Made by a program: the position numbers and the translations under genes. DNA of 64,000 nt, from contig NZ_JALDAY010000004.1 of NCBI RefSeq assembly GCF_022698165.1, positions 620,001 through 684,000 on the forward strand. Direction: 5' to 3'. Every line of letters starts with the position of its first letter. Position 1 is the stretch's first letter. This document shows, in pieces, positions 50,068-59,071 of this stretch. The notes under the pieces are model-generated. The model did no database searches. It was not told where the DNA came from and was given only the letters and a program-made list of their open reading frames with translations. Source of the stretch: Streptomyces cylindrosporus. GTDB taxonomy: Bacteria; Actinomycetota; Actinomycetes; Streptomycetales; Streptomycetaceae.

Positions 50068-51405
50068 TCAACGGCGCCCGGGTGCGCGCAGGGTGGTGAG
50101 CGCGGTGGCGTGCGCCCCTCCGGACTCGGCCACGATCTCGTCGAGCGTCTGCGCCGCCCGCACGGTCGCGAAGCCCACGCCCCCCGAGCCGTCCGGCGCG
50201 AAGCCGTAGATGCCCGGCCGGGCGAGGGAGTTGTACGCGTAGTGGTGCGCGAAGTAGTACGCGCCCGTGTCCAGCGCCGCCGCGTAGTCCCCCTGCTCCA
50301 GCAGCGGCAGCGCCCGCCCCTCGGCGAGCAGGTCGCCCGCGAAACAGGCCGGCCCCGCCACGTCCTGCACCACCGCGGGCCCCTCCTTGGGCCGCCCCTT
50401 CGCGTCGTACGCGGCGATCCGCAGCGGCCACGACCCCGGTACGTACACCGTCCGCGCCGCCACCTGCACGCCCGCGTGCGTCACCGCGACCGGCCGCCCG
50501 CCCGCGCTCTTGGCGTACTCCACCCGCGCCACCACGGTCCCGTGCTTGGCCAGCAGCGACCGCCCGAACTCGGTCACCAGCCCGTACCGCCCGGAGAACA
50601 GGCCCGGCACCGCCTCACTCAGCAGCCGCGCGTACTGCGCGTACGTCGGCGTCGACTCGTCCGAGCCGAAGTTCACCGGCAGCCCGCCGCCGATGTCCAG
50701 CGTGTCGATCTGCCGCCGCCCGAGCCGCCCGTTGATCTCCTCCGCGAGCGCGTACACCTGGGCCACGCCCTGCGCCATCAGCGACAGCGGGATCCCCTGC
50801 GAGCCGGTGTGCGCGTGCAGCCGCGTCAGCCACGGCCGCTGCGCGTACGCCCGTACGACCCACTCGCGTGCCCCCTCGTCCTTCAACGCCACCCCGAACT
50901 TCGAGGTCGCCGTGGCGGTCGAGGTCGCCCCGATCGAACCCCCGCCGACCTGCGGATTCACCCGGATCCCGAGCGGTGAGCGACTCTCGGCGGACCGCAT
51001 CAGAGCGTCGATCCGCCCCAGCTCCTGCGGATTGTCCGCGTTGACGGCGATCCCCAGCGCCAGCGCCTCACGCAACTCGGCCGGCGTCTTCGCGGGCGAG
51101 TCCAGCACCGTCCGGTGCGGCGGCACCCCCGCCGCCCGCGCCAGGGCCAGCTCGCCCGGGCTCGCCACCTCGGCGCCCAGGCCCTCGTCGTACAGCAGCC
51201 GCAGCACCGGCACCAGCGGGGTCGCCTTCACCGCGAAGGCGTGCAGCACGGGCGTGCCGGGCGCGGTGACCGCGTCGAAGGCCGCCCGCAGCTCCCGCGC
51301 CGACTCCCGGATGCCGGTCACGTCGAGCAGGCCCACGATGGGGGTGCCCGCACCCAGCAGCCCCTGCTCCACGGCGGCCCGCACCGCCTCGTCCCGGCGG
51401 GTCAC
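50068..51405 (-). CDS. PLP-dependent fold-III decarboxylase (DAP/ornithine decarboxylase-like)
   Basis: This 445-residue enzyme has the alanine-racemase-type TIM barrel. The PLP Lys is in VLHAFAVKATPLVPVLRLL. AEVASPGELALARAAGVPPH and SPAKTPAELREALALGIAVN follow. The substrate-binding part includes RLHAHTGSQGIPLSLMAQGV, LDIGGGLPVNFG and the C-terminal ACFAGDLLAEGRALPLLEQG and DTGAYYFAHHYAYNSLARPG. Diaminopimelate is not the assured substrate because the essential lysA lies elsewhere in related genomes. GTG 51405 has GGAGG upstream. It is divergent from the hut operon. Confidence 0.85.
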   Translation of the reverse strand: MTRRDEAVRAAVEQGLLGAGTPIVGLLDVTGIRESARELRAAFDAVTAPGTPVLHAFAVKATPLVPVLRLLYDEGLGAEVASPGELALARAAGVPPHRTVLDSPAKTPAELREALALGIAVNADNPQELGRIDALMRSAESRSPLGIRVNPQVGGGSIGATSTATATSKFGVALKDEGAREWVVRAYAQRPWLTRLHAHTGSQGIPLSLMAQGVAQVYALAEEINGRLGRRQIDTLDIGGGLPVNFGSDESTPTYAQYARLLSEAVPGLFSGRYGLVTEFGRSLLAKHGTVVARVEYAKSAGGRPVAVTHAGVQVAARTVYVPGSWPLRIAAYDAKGRPKEGPAVVQDVAGPACFAGDLLAEGRALPLLEQGDYAAALDTGAYYFAHHYAYNSLARPGIYGFAPDGSGGVGFATVRAAQTLDEIVAESGGAHATALTTLRAPGRR

Positions 51406-51517
51406 CCGCTCCTCCGTACCGCCCACGACATCCCCCGCTCCGTCGCCGTCCCCGTTGTCCGTGCCTGCTGCAACCAGCCAAACACCCGCGGCGGGCCCAT
51501 GCTGGCCCAAGAACGTA

Positions 51518-51553
51518 TTGACTAGTTCTATTCATGGCGCCAGGATGTGAATA
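51518..51553 (+). promoter_or_regulatory. Hut operon promoter with overlapping inverted repeat
   Basis: TTGACT (51518-51523), a 17-base spacer and CAGGAT (51541-51546) form a good Streptomyces housekeeping-type promoter. An inverted repeat, TATTCA (51529-51534) and TGAATA (51548-51553), brackets the -10 element, as expected for a repressor site. The hutU start is 39 bases after the -10. Confidence 0.65.
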
Positions 51554-51584
51554 ACGGCAGCAACAATCCACCAGGAGGCAGACC

Positions 51585-53249
51585 ATGTCAGGACCCCGCC
51601 CCGTACGAGCGCCGCGCGGTACGGAACTGAGCGCCCTGGGATGGCAGCAGGAAGCCGCCCTGCGGATGCTGCAGAACAACCTCGACCCCGAGGTCGCCGA
51701 GCACCCCGACAAGCTCGTCGTCTACGGCGGCACCGGCAAGGCGGCCCGCGACTGGCGCTCCTTCGACGCGATGGTGCGGACCCTGAAGGGGCTGAAGCAG
51801 GACGAGACCATGCTCGTCCAGTCCGGCCGCCCGGTCGGCGTCATGCAGACCCACGAGTGGGCCCCGCGCGTCCTCATCGCCAACTCCAACCTGGTCGGCG
51901 ACTGGGCCAACTGGGAGGAGTTCCGCCGCCTGGAGGCCCTCGGCCTGACCATGTACGGCCAGATGACCGCCGGTTCCTGGATCTACATCGGCACCCAGGG
52001 CATCCTCCAGGGCACCTACGAGACCTTCGCCGCGGTCGCCGCGAAGAAGTTCAACGGCACGCTGGCGGGCACCATCACGCTGACGGCCGGCCTCGGTGGC
52101 ATGGGCGGCGCCCAGCCCCTCGCCGTGACCATGAACGACGGCGTCGCCATCTGCATCGACTGCGACCCGCGCGCGATCGACCGCCGCATCGAGCACCGCT
52201 ACCTGGACGTCAAGGCCGACTCCCTGGACCACGCCCTCCAGCTGGCCACCGAGGCCCGGGACGCCCGCCGCCCGCTCTCCATCGGCGTCCTCGGCAACGC
52301 GGCCGAGCTGGTCCCGCAGCTCCTCGCCATGGGCGCCCCCATCGACATCGTCACCGACCAGACCTCGGCGCACGACCCGCTGGCCTACCTGCCGCTCGGC
52401 ATCGACTTCGACGACATGGCCGACGCGGCGGTGAAGGACCCGGCCGGCTTCACCACCCGTGCCCGTGAGGCCATGGCCAAGCACGTCGAGGCGATGGTCG
52501 GCTTCATGGACGCCGGCGCGGAGGTCTTCGACTACGGCAACTCGATCCGCGGCGAAGCCCAACTCGCCGGTTACGAGCGGGCGTTCGCCTTCCCCGGCTT
52601 CGTCCCCGCCTACATTCGCCCGCTGTTCTGCGAGGGCAAGGGCCCCTTCCGCTGGGCCGCGCTGTCGGGCGAGGCGTCCGACATCGCCAAGACCGACAAG
52701 GCGATCCTGGACCTGTTCCCCGAGAACGAGTCCCTCGCGCGCTGGATCAAGATGGCCGGCGAGCGGGTCCACTTCCAGGGGCTCCCGGCCCGTATCTGCT
52801 GGCTCGGCTACGGCGAGCGGGACAAGGCCGGCGAGCGCTTCAACGACATGGTGGCGAGCGGCGAGCTGGCGGCACCGCTGGCGATCGGCCGCGACCACCT
52901 CGACTGCGGATCCGTCGCCTCCCCGTACCGCGAGACCGAGGCCATGCTCGACGGCTCCGACGCGATCGCGGACTGGCCGCTGCTGAACGCGATGGTGAAT
53001 GTCGCCTCCGGTGCGTCCTGGGTCTCCATCCACCACGGCGGCGGCGTCGGCATGGGCCGCTCCATCCACGCCGGCCAGGTGACGGTGGCCGACGGCACGA
53101 AGCTGGGCGGCGAGAAGATCCGCCGCGTGCTGACCAACGACCCCGGCATGGGCGTCATCCGGCACGTGGACGCGGGCTACGACATCGCGGAGTCGGTGGC
53201 CGACGAGCGGGGCGTGCGGGTGCCGATGCGCGAAGGTGACGACGCGTGA
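51585..53249 (+). CDS. hutU: Urocanate hydratase
   Basis: This 554-residue enzyme catalyses step two of histidine degradation, turning urocanate into imidazolone propionate with a tightly bound NAD. It has the family start [33 protein letters not shown], the [20 protein letters not shown] segment, the NAD-binding region [20 protein letters not shown] and the catalytic Cys-containing [20 protein letters not shown]. Length is the normal 550. AGGAGG supports ATG 51585. It is the first gene of the hut operon. Its stop overlaps the next start (GTGA). Confidence 0.97.
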   Translation: MSGPRPVRAPRGTELSALGWQQEAALRMLQNNLDPEVAEHPDKLVVYGGTGKAARDWRSFDAMVRTLKGLKQDETMLVQSGRPVGVMQTHEWAPRVLIANSNLVGDWANWEEFRRLEALGLTMYGQMTAGSWIYIGTQGILQGTYETFAAVAAKKFNGTLAGTITLTAGLGGMGGAQPLAVTMNDGVAICIDCDPRAIDRRIEHRYLDVKADSLDHALQLATEARDARRPLSIGVLGNAAELVPQLLAMGAPIDIVTDQTSAHDPLAYLPLGIDFDDMADAAVKDPAGFTTRAREAMAKHVEAMVGFMDAGAEVFDYGNSIRGEAQLAGYERAFAFPGFVPAYIRPLFCEGKGPFRWAALSGEASDIAKTDKAILDLFPENESLARWIKMAGERVHFQGLPARICWLGYGERDKAGERFNDMVASGELAAPLAIGRDHLDCGSVASPYRETEAMLDGSDAIADWPLLNAMVNVASGASWVSIHHGGGVGMGRSIHAGQVTVADGTKLGGEKIRRVLTNDPGMGVIRHVDAGYDIAESVADERGVRVPMREGDDA

Positions 53250-54502
53250 CCCAGCCTGCAACGGGGGGCGCCGCGGTCCACGCGAGCTCTTTCCACACCA
53301 TGTGGCGCGAGCTGCTCCCCATCGGGCGGCACGCCGACTCCGGGGGCTACCGTCGGTTCGCCTGGACGGGGGCCGACACCGAGTGCCGGGCCTGGTTCCA
53401 GGAGCAGGCCGAGGGGCGGGGGCTGGCCTACGAGGTCGACCGGAACGGGAACCAGTGGGCCTGGCTCGGGGATCCCGCCGCCGGGGATGCCGTCGTCACC
53501 GGGTCGCATCTCGACTCCGTGCCCGACGGGGGCGCCTTCGACGGGCCCCTCGGCGTCGTCTCCTCCTTCGCCGCCCTCGACGAACTCCGGGCGCGGGGCG
53601 CGGAGTTCACCAAACCCCTCGCCATCGTCAACTTCGGCGACGAGGAGGGCGCCCGGTTCGGGCTCGCCTGTGTCGGGTCCCGGCTCACCTCCGGGCAGCT
53701 CTCCGTCGACGCCGCGCACCGGCTGACCGACGGGGACGGGATCAGCCTCCCGCGGGCCATGGAGGCCGCCGGGTACGACCCCGACGGCATCGGCGCCGAT
53801 CCGGAGCGGCTCGGGCGGATCGGCGCCTTCGTCGAGCTGCACGTCGAGCAGGGGCGGGCGCTGGACCTCTCCGGCGACCGCGTCGGCATCGCCAGCGCCA
53901 TCTGGCCGCACGGGCGCTGGCGGTTCGACTTCCGGGGCGAGGCCAACCACGCCGGCACCACCCGGCTCGTGGACCGCCGCGACCCCATGCTGTCGTACGC
54001 CGAGACCGTGCTCGCCGCCCGTCGCGAGGCCGAACTCGCCGGTGCCGTCGCCACCTTCGGCAAGATCGCCGTCGAGCCGAACGGCGTCAACGCCATCCCC
54101 TCCCTTGTGCGCGGCTGGCTCGACTCCCGCGCCGAGGACCAGGCCACCCTCGACACCGTCGTCGGCGGTATCGAGAAGGCCGCCCGCGAGTACGCCGAGG
54201 CGCACGGCATCGACCTGGACGTCGTCCGGGAGTCCTTCACCCCGGTCGTCGAGTTCGACCACGCCCTGCGCGACGAACTCGCCCGCATCCTCGGCAAGGA
54301 CACCGGCATCACCGTCCCCGTGCTGGGTACCGGGGCCGGACACGACGCCGGGATCCTCTCCGGGACCATCCCGACCGCCATGCTGTTCGTGCGCAACCCC
54401 ACGGGCGTCTCGCACTCCCCGGCCGAGTTCGCCGCCGAGGACGACTGCGTGGCCGGAGTGCTCGCCCTCGCCGACGTACTGGAAGGACTGGCCTGCCGGT
54501 GA
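53246..54502 (+). CDS. M20-family allantoate amidohydrolase-like enzyme in the hut operon
   Basis: This 418-residue dinuclear metal amidohydrolase has the metal ligands [20 protein letters not shown] (His, Asp), [20 protein letters not shown] (Glu pair), [15 protein letters not shown] (His) and the C-terminal His in [17 protein letters not shown]. The dimerisation motif [17 protein letters not shown] is present. Homology is to allantoate and N-carbamoyl amino acid hydrolases, but its place between hutU and hutF argues that it hydrolyses N-formylglutamate, replacing HutG. That role is inference. Starts at GTG 53246 inside the hutU stop. Confidence 0.88.
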   Translation: MTQPATGGAAVHASSFHTMWRELLPIGRHADSGGYRRFAWTGADTECRAWFQEQAEGRGLAYEVDRNGNQWAWLGDPAAGDAVVTGSHLDSVPDGGAFDGPLGVVSSFAALDELRARGAEFTKPLAIVNFGDEEGARFGLACVGSRLTSGQLSVDAAHRLTDGDGISLPRAMEAAGYDPDGIGADPERLGRIGAFVELHVEQGRALDLSGDRVGIASAIWPHGRWRFDFRGEANHAGTTRLVDRRDPMLSYAETVLAARREAELAGAVATFGKIAVEPNGVNAIPSLVRGWLDSRAEDQATLDTVVGGIEKAAREYAEAHGIDLDVVRESFTPVVEFDHALRDELARILGKDTGITVPVLGTGAGHDAGILSGTIPTAMLFVRNPTGVSHSPAEFAAEDDCVAGVLALADVLEGLACR

Positions 54503-55836
54503 CCAAGCGGACCTACTGGCTGGAGCACGCCTGGCTCGACACCCACGTCGAGCCGGGCGTGGCCGTCGACACCGCGGACGGCCGCATCACCGCCGTCCAC
54601 CAGGACGTCGACACCCCACCCCCCGGCGCCGAGATCCTCCGCGGCCTCACCCTCCCCGGGCTCGCCAACGCCCACTCGCACGCCTTCCACCGCGCCCTGC
54701 GCTCCACCGTCCAGGTCGGCTCCGGCACCTTCTGGACCTGGCGCGAGGTCATGTACTCCTTCGCGGACAAGCTGACCCCGGAGACGTACCACGCGCTCGC
54801 GCGGGCCGTGTACGCCGAGATGGCGCTGGCCGGGATCACGAGTGTCGGCGAGTTCCACTACGTGCACCACGCCCCCGGCGGCACCCCCTACGCCGACCCC
54901 AACGCCATGGGCGAGGCCCTCATCGCGGCCGCCGCCGACGCCGGCATCCGCATCACCCTCCTCGACACCGCCTACCTCTCCGCGGGCTTCGGCGAGGCGC
55001 CCAACACGCACCAGCTGCGCTTCTCCGACGGCAGCGCGGAGGCTTGGGCCGAACGCTGTTCAGTTCTCAAGGAACGGGATCACGCGCGGATCGGGGCGGC
55101 CGTCCACTCCGTGCGGGCCGTGCCCGCCGCCCAGTTGGCGACCGTGGCGCGGTGGGCCGAGGAGCGGCGGGCGCCGCTGCACGTCCACCTGTCCGAGCAG
55201 ACCGCCGAGAACGACGCCTGCCTGGCCGCCCACGGCTGCACGCCCACCCGGCTGCTCGCCGACCACGGCGTCCTCGGACCGCGCACCACCGGCGTCCACA
55301 ACACCCACCTCACCGACGAGGACATCGCCCTCCTCGGCTCCAGCTCCACCGGCACCTGCATGTGCCCGACGACCGAGCGGGACCTCGCCGACGGCATCGG
55401 ACCCGCCGCCGCCCTGCAGAACGCCGGCTCACCGCTGTCGCTCGGCTCCGACAGCCACGCCGTCATCGACCTGCTCGAAGAGGCACGGGCGATGGAGCTG
55501 AACGAGCGCCTGCGCACCCGTACGCGAGGTCACTGGACGGCGGCGGCCCTGCTGCGGGCGGCGTCGGCCGACGGCCACGCGGCGCTCGGCTGGGACGAGG
55601 CCGGCACCATCGAGGCGGGCGCGCTCGCCGATCTCACCACCATCGCCCTCGACTCGGTCAGGACGGCAGGGCCGCTGCCCAGGCTCGGCGCCGAGACGGC
55701 CGTATTCGCGGCGACGGCAGCGGACGTACGGCACACGATCGTGGGCGGACGGCACGTCGTACGCGACGGCGCCCACACCCTCGTACCCGATGTGCCCCAA
55801 GCCCTCGCGCGGGCGGTCGAAGCCCTGCGCGCCTGA
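54499..55836 (+). CDS. hutF: Formimidoylglutamate deiminase
   Basis: This 445-residue amidohydrolase-superfamily enzyme removes ammonia from N-formimino-glutamate, giving N-formylglutamate. The metal site begins with [18 protein letters not shown] (HxH); later ligands are in [20 protein letters not shown] (His) and [18 protein letters not shown] (His), with Asp in [18 protein letters not shown]. HutF-specific features include [23 protein letters not shown] 54499 overlaps the preceding stop (GTGA). Confidence 0.94.
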   Translation: MTKRTYWLEHAWLDTHVEPGVAVDTADGRITAVHQDVDTPPPGAEILRGLTLPGLANAHSHAFHRALRSTVQVGSGTFWTWREVMYSFADKLTPETYHALARAVYAEMALAGITSVGEFHYVHHAPGGTPYADPNAMGEALIAAAADAGIRITLLDTAYLSAGFGEAPNTHQLRFSDGSAEAWAERCSVLKERDHARIGAAVHSVRAVPAAQLATVARWAEERRAPLHVHLSEQTAENDACLAAHGCTPTRLLADHGVLGPRTTGVHNTHLTDEDIALLGSSSTGTCMCPTTERDLADGIGPAAALQNAGSPLSLGSDSHAVIDLLEEARAMELNERLRTRTRGHWTAAALLRAASADGHAALGWDEAGTIEAGALADLTTIALDSVRTAGPLPRLGAETAVFAATAADVRHTIVGGRHVVRDGAHTLVPDVPQALARAVEALRA

Positions 55837-55871
55837 CGAAGACCCCCGCACCGGCCACCCACGAGGACACG

Positions 55872-57044
55872 ATGAGCAGCACCGTCATCACCAACATCGC
55901 CACGCTGGTCACCAACGACCCCTCCCTCGGTGACAGATCTCCCCTCGGTCTGGTCCAGGACGCGGCCGTCGTCATCGAGGGCGACCGCATCGCGTGGACC
56001 GGTGAATCAAGCAAAGCACCCGCCACTGACAACCGGGTCGACGCGGGCGGCCGGACCGTCCTGCCCGGCTTCGTCGACTCCCACTCGCACCTGGTCTTCG
56101 CGGGCGACCGGACGCAGGAGTTCAACGCCCGGATGTCCGGGCGGTCGTACACCGCGGGCGGTATCCGTACGACGGTCGCGGCCACCCGTGCCGCGAGCGA
56201 CGCGGAACTGGAGGCGAACCTCACCCGTTACCTGTCCGAGGCGCTCCGCCAGGGCACCACGACCTTCGAGACCAAGTCCGGTTACGGCCTGACCGTCGCC
56301 GACGAGGCCCGCGCCCTGCGGATCGCCGCCGCGCACACCGACGAGGTGACCTACCTCGGCGCCCACATCGTCTCCCCGGACTTCGCGGACGACCCCGCCG
56401 GCTATGTCGCCCTGGTCACCGGCGAGATGCTCGATGCCTGTGCGCCGTACGCCCGTTGGATCGACGTCTTCTGCGAGAAGGGCGCCTTCGACGGCGAGCA
56501 GGCCCGCGCGATCCTCACCGCGGGCAAGGCCAGGGGCCTGCACCCGCGCGTCCACGCCAACCAGCTCTCCTACGGCCCCGGCGTCCAGCTGGCCGTGGAG
56601 CTCGACGCGGCCAGCGCCGACCACTGCACCCACCTCACCGACGCGGACGTCGACGCGCTCGCCAACAGCGACACGGTCGCCACGCTGCTGCCCGGCGCCG
56701 AGTTCTCCACCCGCGCCGAGTGGCCGGACGCCCGCCGGCTCCTGGACGCGGGCGTCACGGTCGCCCTCTCCACCGACTGCAACCCGGGCTCGTCCTTCAC
56801 CTCGTCCGTCCCCTTCTGCATCGCGCTCGCGGTACGGGACATGGGCATGACCCCGGACGAGGCGGTCTGGTCGGCGACAGCGGGCGGCGCGGCAGCCCTC
56901 CGCCGCCCGGACATCGGCCGCCTCACCCCGGGCACCCGCGCCGACCTGCTCCTGCTGGACGCGCCGAGCCACGTCCACCTCGCCTACCGGCCGGGTGTGC
57001 CCTTGGTACGCGAGGTCTGGCGTGCCGGGGCACGTGCTGTCTGA
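55872..57044 (+). CDS. hutI: Imidazolonepropionase
   Basis: This 390-residue zinc/iron amidohydrolase opens the imidazolone ring to give N-formimino-glutamate. The metal motif is [20 protein letters not shown]. The substrate region is [20 protein letters not shown], the second His is in [20 protein letters not shown], and the Asp motif is [23 protein letters not shown] 55872 is the family start. It is the last gene of the hut operon. hutH is not in this operon. Confidence 0.96.
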   Translation: MSSTVITNIATLVTNDPSLGDRSPLGLVQDAAVVIEGDRIAWTGESSKAPATDNRVDAGGRTVLPGFVDSHSHLVFAGDRTQEFNARMSGRSYTAGGIRTTVAATRAASDAELEANLTRYLSEALRQGTTTFETKSGYGLTVADEARALRIAAAHTDEVTYLGAHIVSPDFADDPAGYVALVTGEMLDACAPYARWIDVFCEKGAFDGEQARAILTAGKARGLHPRVHANQLSYGPGVQLAVELDAASADHCTHLTDADVDALANSDTVATLLPGAEFSTRAEWPDARRLLDAGVTVALSTDCNPGSSFTSSVPFCIALAVRDMGMTPDEAVWSATAGGAAALRRPDIGRLTPGTRADLLLLDAPSHVHLAYRPGVPLVREVWRAGARAV

Positions 57045-57055
57045 CGGCGCACACG

Positions 57056-58711
57056 TCAGGCCCGGTACGTGAGGAGAGCCTCCCGGAGCTTCGTCTGGAG
57101 TTTGTCCTTCGTCTGGGGGAACCCACCCTCGTCCAGGACCGCCAGCACATCGCTGATCCGCCCGGATGCGTACAGAGCGGCGACGCACAGCTGGAAGAAC
57201 CGCTCCGCGTCCTCCTGCTGCTTGCGGGAGTACTCGATGCGCGGCGCGGCCAGGGCGATGAAGAGGTAGGCCAGCAGTTCCGCGGAGAGCTGGTCGGCCG
57301 CCATGAGGACGAACGCGCGGATCTGCGACTCGTCCGTCTCGGTGAGGGCGACTTCGCCCCAGGCCGGAATCGTGCGCCAGCCCTCCAGGAGTCGCTTGCT
57401 GAGGTCGCCGAGCGCGCGACAGCACGTGCGGGCGAGCTCGGCGTTCCCCCGCTCGATCAGGCGAGGGACGAGCGCGATGAGCATGCCGCCGCTGAGGGGC
57501 GTGGCCCGGTCCCGGTGCATGGCGCGCAGTACGGACTGGTCGCCCGGGCCGAGCAGGTCGAAGACCTCCGCCGCGACGTCCGCGGGGCGTGCTCCGTTCA
57601 GGAGGCGCTGCGGCACTTCGTCCTGCAGAGGGGAACGCCGGCTCTGGCTCTGCCCGGCCCGCCCCCAGTTCCGGTGCAGGGTGACGAGGTCCGCGGGCGA
57701 CATCACCGCGCACGCCCCGTCGACGAGGCAGCCGAGGGGCGACGGCGTCCCTCGGCGCCGCCGAGGGTTTCGCCGCGTCCTGACCTCGATGAGCGCGGTG
57801 CCGAACGCGGCGACCACCTCCACGGTCCGGGTATGGGCCACCTCTTCGGCCAGCCGGTTGCGCCGGACCAGGTCGCCGCGCAGGTCGAGCCAGCTGACCA
57901 GCTCCACGAGTTCCCCGACCGACCGCTCCTGCGCCGCCTCCGTCAACTCCCGCCCGGCCTCCTGGGACTTGCCGTCCTCCCACAACGCCTTCAGCCGCTC
58001 CTGCAGCACGGGCAGGGGAAGCGCCCCGGGCGCGTCGATCTCACGCGCGGCCAGTTCCTCCTCCATCTCCCTGACCCGCTGCTCAAGGTCCTCGCACCGC
58101 TGCTCGGCGCGGGCGCGAAGCGCGGTGGCCTCCGCCAGGTCGGCCCGCAGCCGCGCGACTTCCTCGGCGAGGCTCGCCCGCTCGCCGCCGACGAAACCGT
58201 CCTCCCGCCGCACGCGCAGCGCGACCTCCTCCCGCCAGTCCTGCTGGACCTGCGCCAACTCGCCCTGCACCGCGCGGAACTCCGCCTCTCGCCGCTCCAG
58301 GAGAAGGTGCAACGCCTCCTGCTGCCGGGCCAGCCGGTCGACCTCGCGGTGCGACCGCTCCATCTCCGCCCGCAGGACTTCCAGTTCATAGGCGGCGGGG
58401 TCGGTCACCTTCACCGCGGCGAGCCGCAACTGATCGAGCCTGCGGCGGGCTTCGGGCTTCACCGAGGTGCCCCGTCGACGCTCGACCTCGCGGACGAGCC
58501 TGTCGACGAAGTCCTGTGACGCCACCTTCTTGCCGCGCAGAAAGCGGGAGACCGTCGACTTGTCCCGGTGGATGCGCACCGCGTACGCGCTCTGCGACAT
58601 CTCCAGTGCGTTGAACAGCTCGGTCAACGCGTTGCCGAGCGCCACAACCTCTGCGACGTCCCCTCGCTCGACCTCACTCGAACCGCGAGGTGAGGGCAGT
58701 GCCGTGGACAC
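57056..58711 (-). CDS. HTH regulator with long coiled coil (Streptomyces-type)
   Basis: This 551-residue protein has an N-terminal XRE-like HTH (ELFNALEMSQSAYAVRIHRD, then KSTVSRFLRGKKVASQDFVD). A coiled coil spans ~90-225 (EVLRAEMERSHREVDRLARQ, EALHLLLERREAEFRAVQGE, VARLRADLAEATALRARAEQ). The helical C-terminal half includes LVTLHRNWGRAGQSQSRRSP and LAYLFIALAAPRIEYSRKQQ. The architecture is common in Streptomyces as a signalling regulator. A 25-bp near-perfect palindrome lies 26 bases upstream of its GTG start (58738-58762), suggesting autoregulation. The sensed signal is unknown. Confidence 0.8.
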   Translation of the reverse strand: MSTALPSPRGSSEVERGDVAEVVALGNALTELFNALEMSQSAYAVRIHRDKSTVSRFLRGKKVASQDFVDRLVREVERRRGTSVKPEARRRLDQLRLAAVKVTDPAAYELEVLRAEMERSHREVDRLARQQEALHLLLERREAEFRAVQGELAQVQQDWREEVALRVRREDGFVGGERASLAEEVARLRADLAEATALRARAEQRCEDLEQRVREMEEELAAREIDAPGALPLPVLQERLKALWEDGKSQEAGRELTEAAQERSVGELVELVSWLDLRGDLVRRNRLAEEVAHTRTVEVVAAFGTALIEVRTRRNPRRRRGTPSPLGCLVDGACAVMSPADLVTLHRNWGRAGQSQSRRSPLQDEVPQRLLNGARPADVAAEVFDLLGPGDQSVLRAMHRDRATPLSGGMLIALVPRLIERGNAELARTCCRALGDLSKRLLEGWRTIPAWGEVALTETDESQIRAFVLMAADQLSAELLAYLFIALAAPRIEYSRKQQEDAERFFQLCVAALYASGRISDVLAVLDEGGFPQTKDKLQTKLREALLTYRA

Positions 58712-58737
58712 GTCGGGCCTCCTTGGGGCGTTGTCTC

Positions 58738-58762
58738 GACAGTGGCAACCGTTGCCGCTGTC
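58738..58762. promoter_or_regulatory. 25-bp near-perfect palindrome at the HTH/small-membrane-protein divergent region
   Basis: GACAGTGGCAAC (58738-58749), central C, GTTGCCGCTGTC (58751-58762): 12-bp arms with one mismatched position. It is placed 26 bases from the HTH protein start and 77 bases from the divergent small gene. It is the best candidate operator for the HTH protein. Confidence 0.7.
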
Positions 58763-58839
58763 GCAACCTACCCGAGCCGTCCAAAGCTGGTGGTTCCTCA
58801 GCCGCGGCAGATCGCCCCAGGGAAAGGAACCACCGCTCC

Positions 58840-59061
58840 ATGCGCTCGACTTGGCCGACTCTGATCACCGGAGCACGCTGGGCCCAGCGGGTCTTCATCG
58901 TCCTGCTCGCGCTGCTCCCGCTGCTCGTCGTGACCTTGGCATCCGTGCCCGCTCTCGCGGTGCTGCCGTTCTTCCCCCGGCACAGCATCCGTGCCAGGGC
59001 GATCGTGCGGCAGCTCATCGAGTGGACGCGGACGACGTTGGTGTCGAGCAGGCATCGGTGA
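58840..59061 (+). CDS. Small membrane protein
   Basis: This 73-residue protein begins with basic/polar residues (RSTWPTLITGARWAQR). One or two hydrophobic stretches at 17-47 (VFIVLLALLPLLVVTLASVP) are followed by a basic tail (RHSIRARAIVRQLIEWTRTT). GGAAAGGAA lies about 10 bases before ATG 58840. It is divergent from the coiled-coil HTH gene and shares its control region, so it may be a target. Function unknown; the call rests on coding-like GC3 and position. Confidence 0.5.
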   Translation: MRSTWPTLITGARWAQRVFIVLLALLPLLVVTLASVPALAVLPFFPRHSIRARAIVRQLIEWTRTTLVSSRHR

Positions 59062-59071
59062 TCGCCTCGGC

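Noticed and set aside
51588-53261. Long open frame opposite hutU (about 557 codons, minus strand)
   Set aside because: High GC3 creates long antisense frames. The translation is Val/Gly/His/Arg-rich with no family features, while the plus strand is clearly HutU.
54042-55860. Plus-strand open frame running through the M20 and hutF genes into hutI as one 1000-codon gene
   Set aside because: Only the last third, from ATG 55872, is HutI. The upstream part is an out-of-frame reading of real genes.
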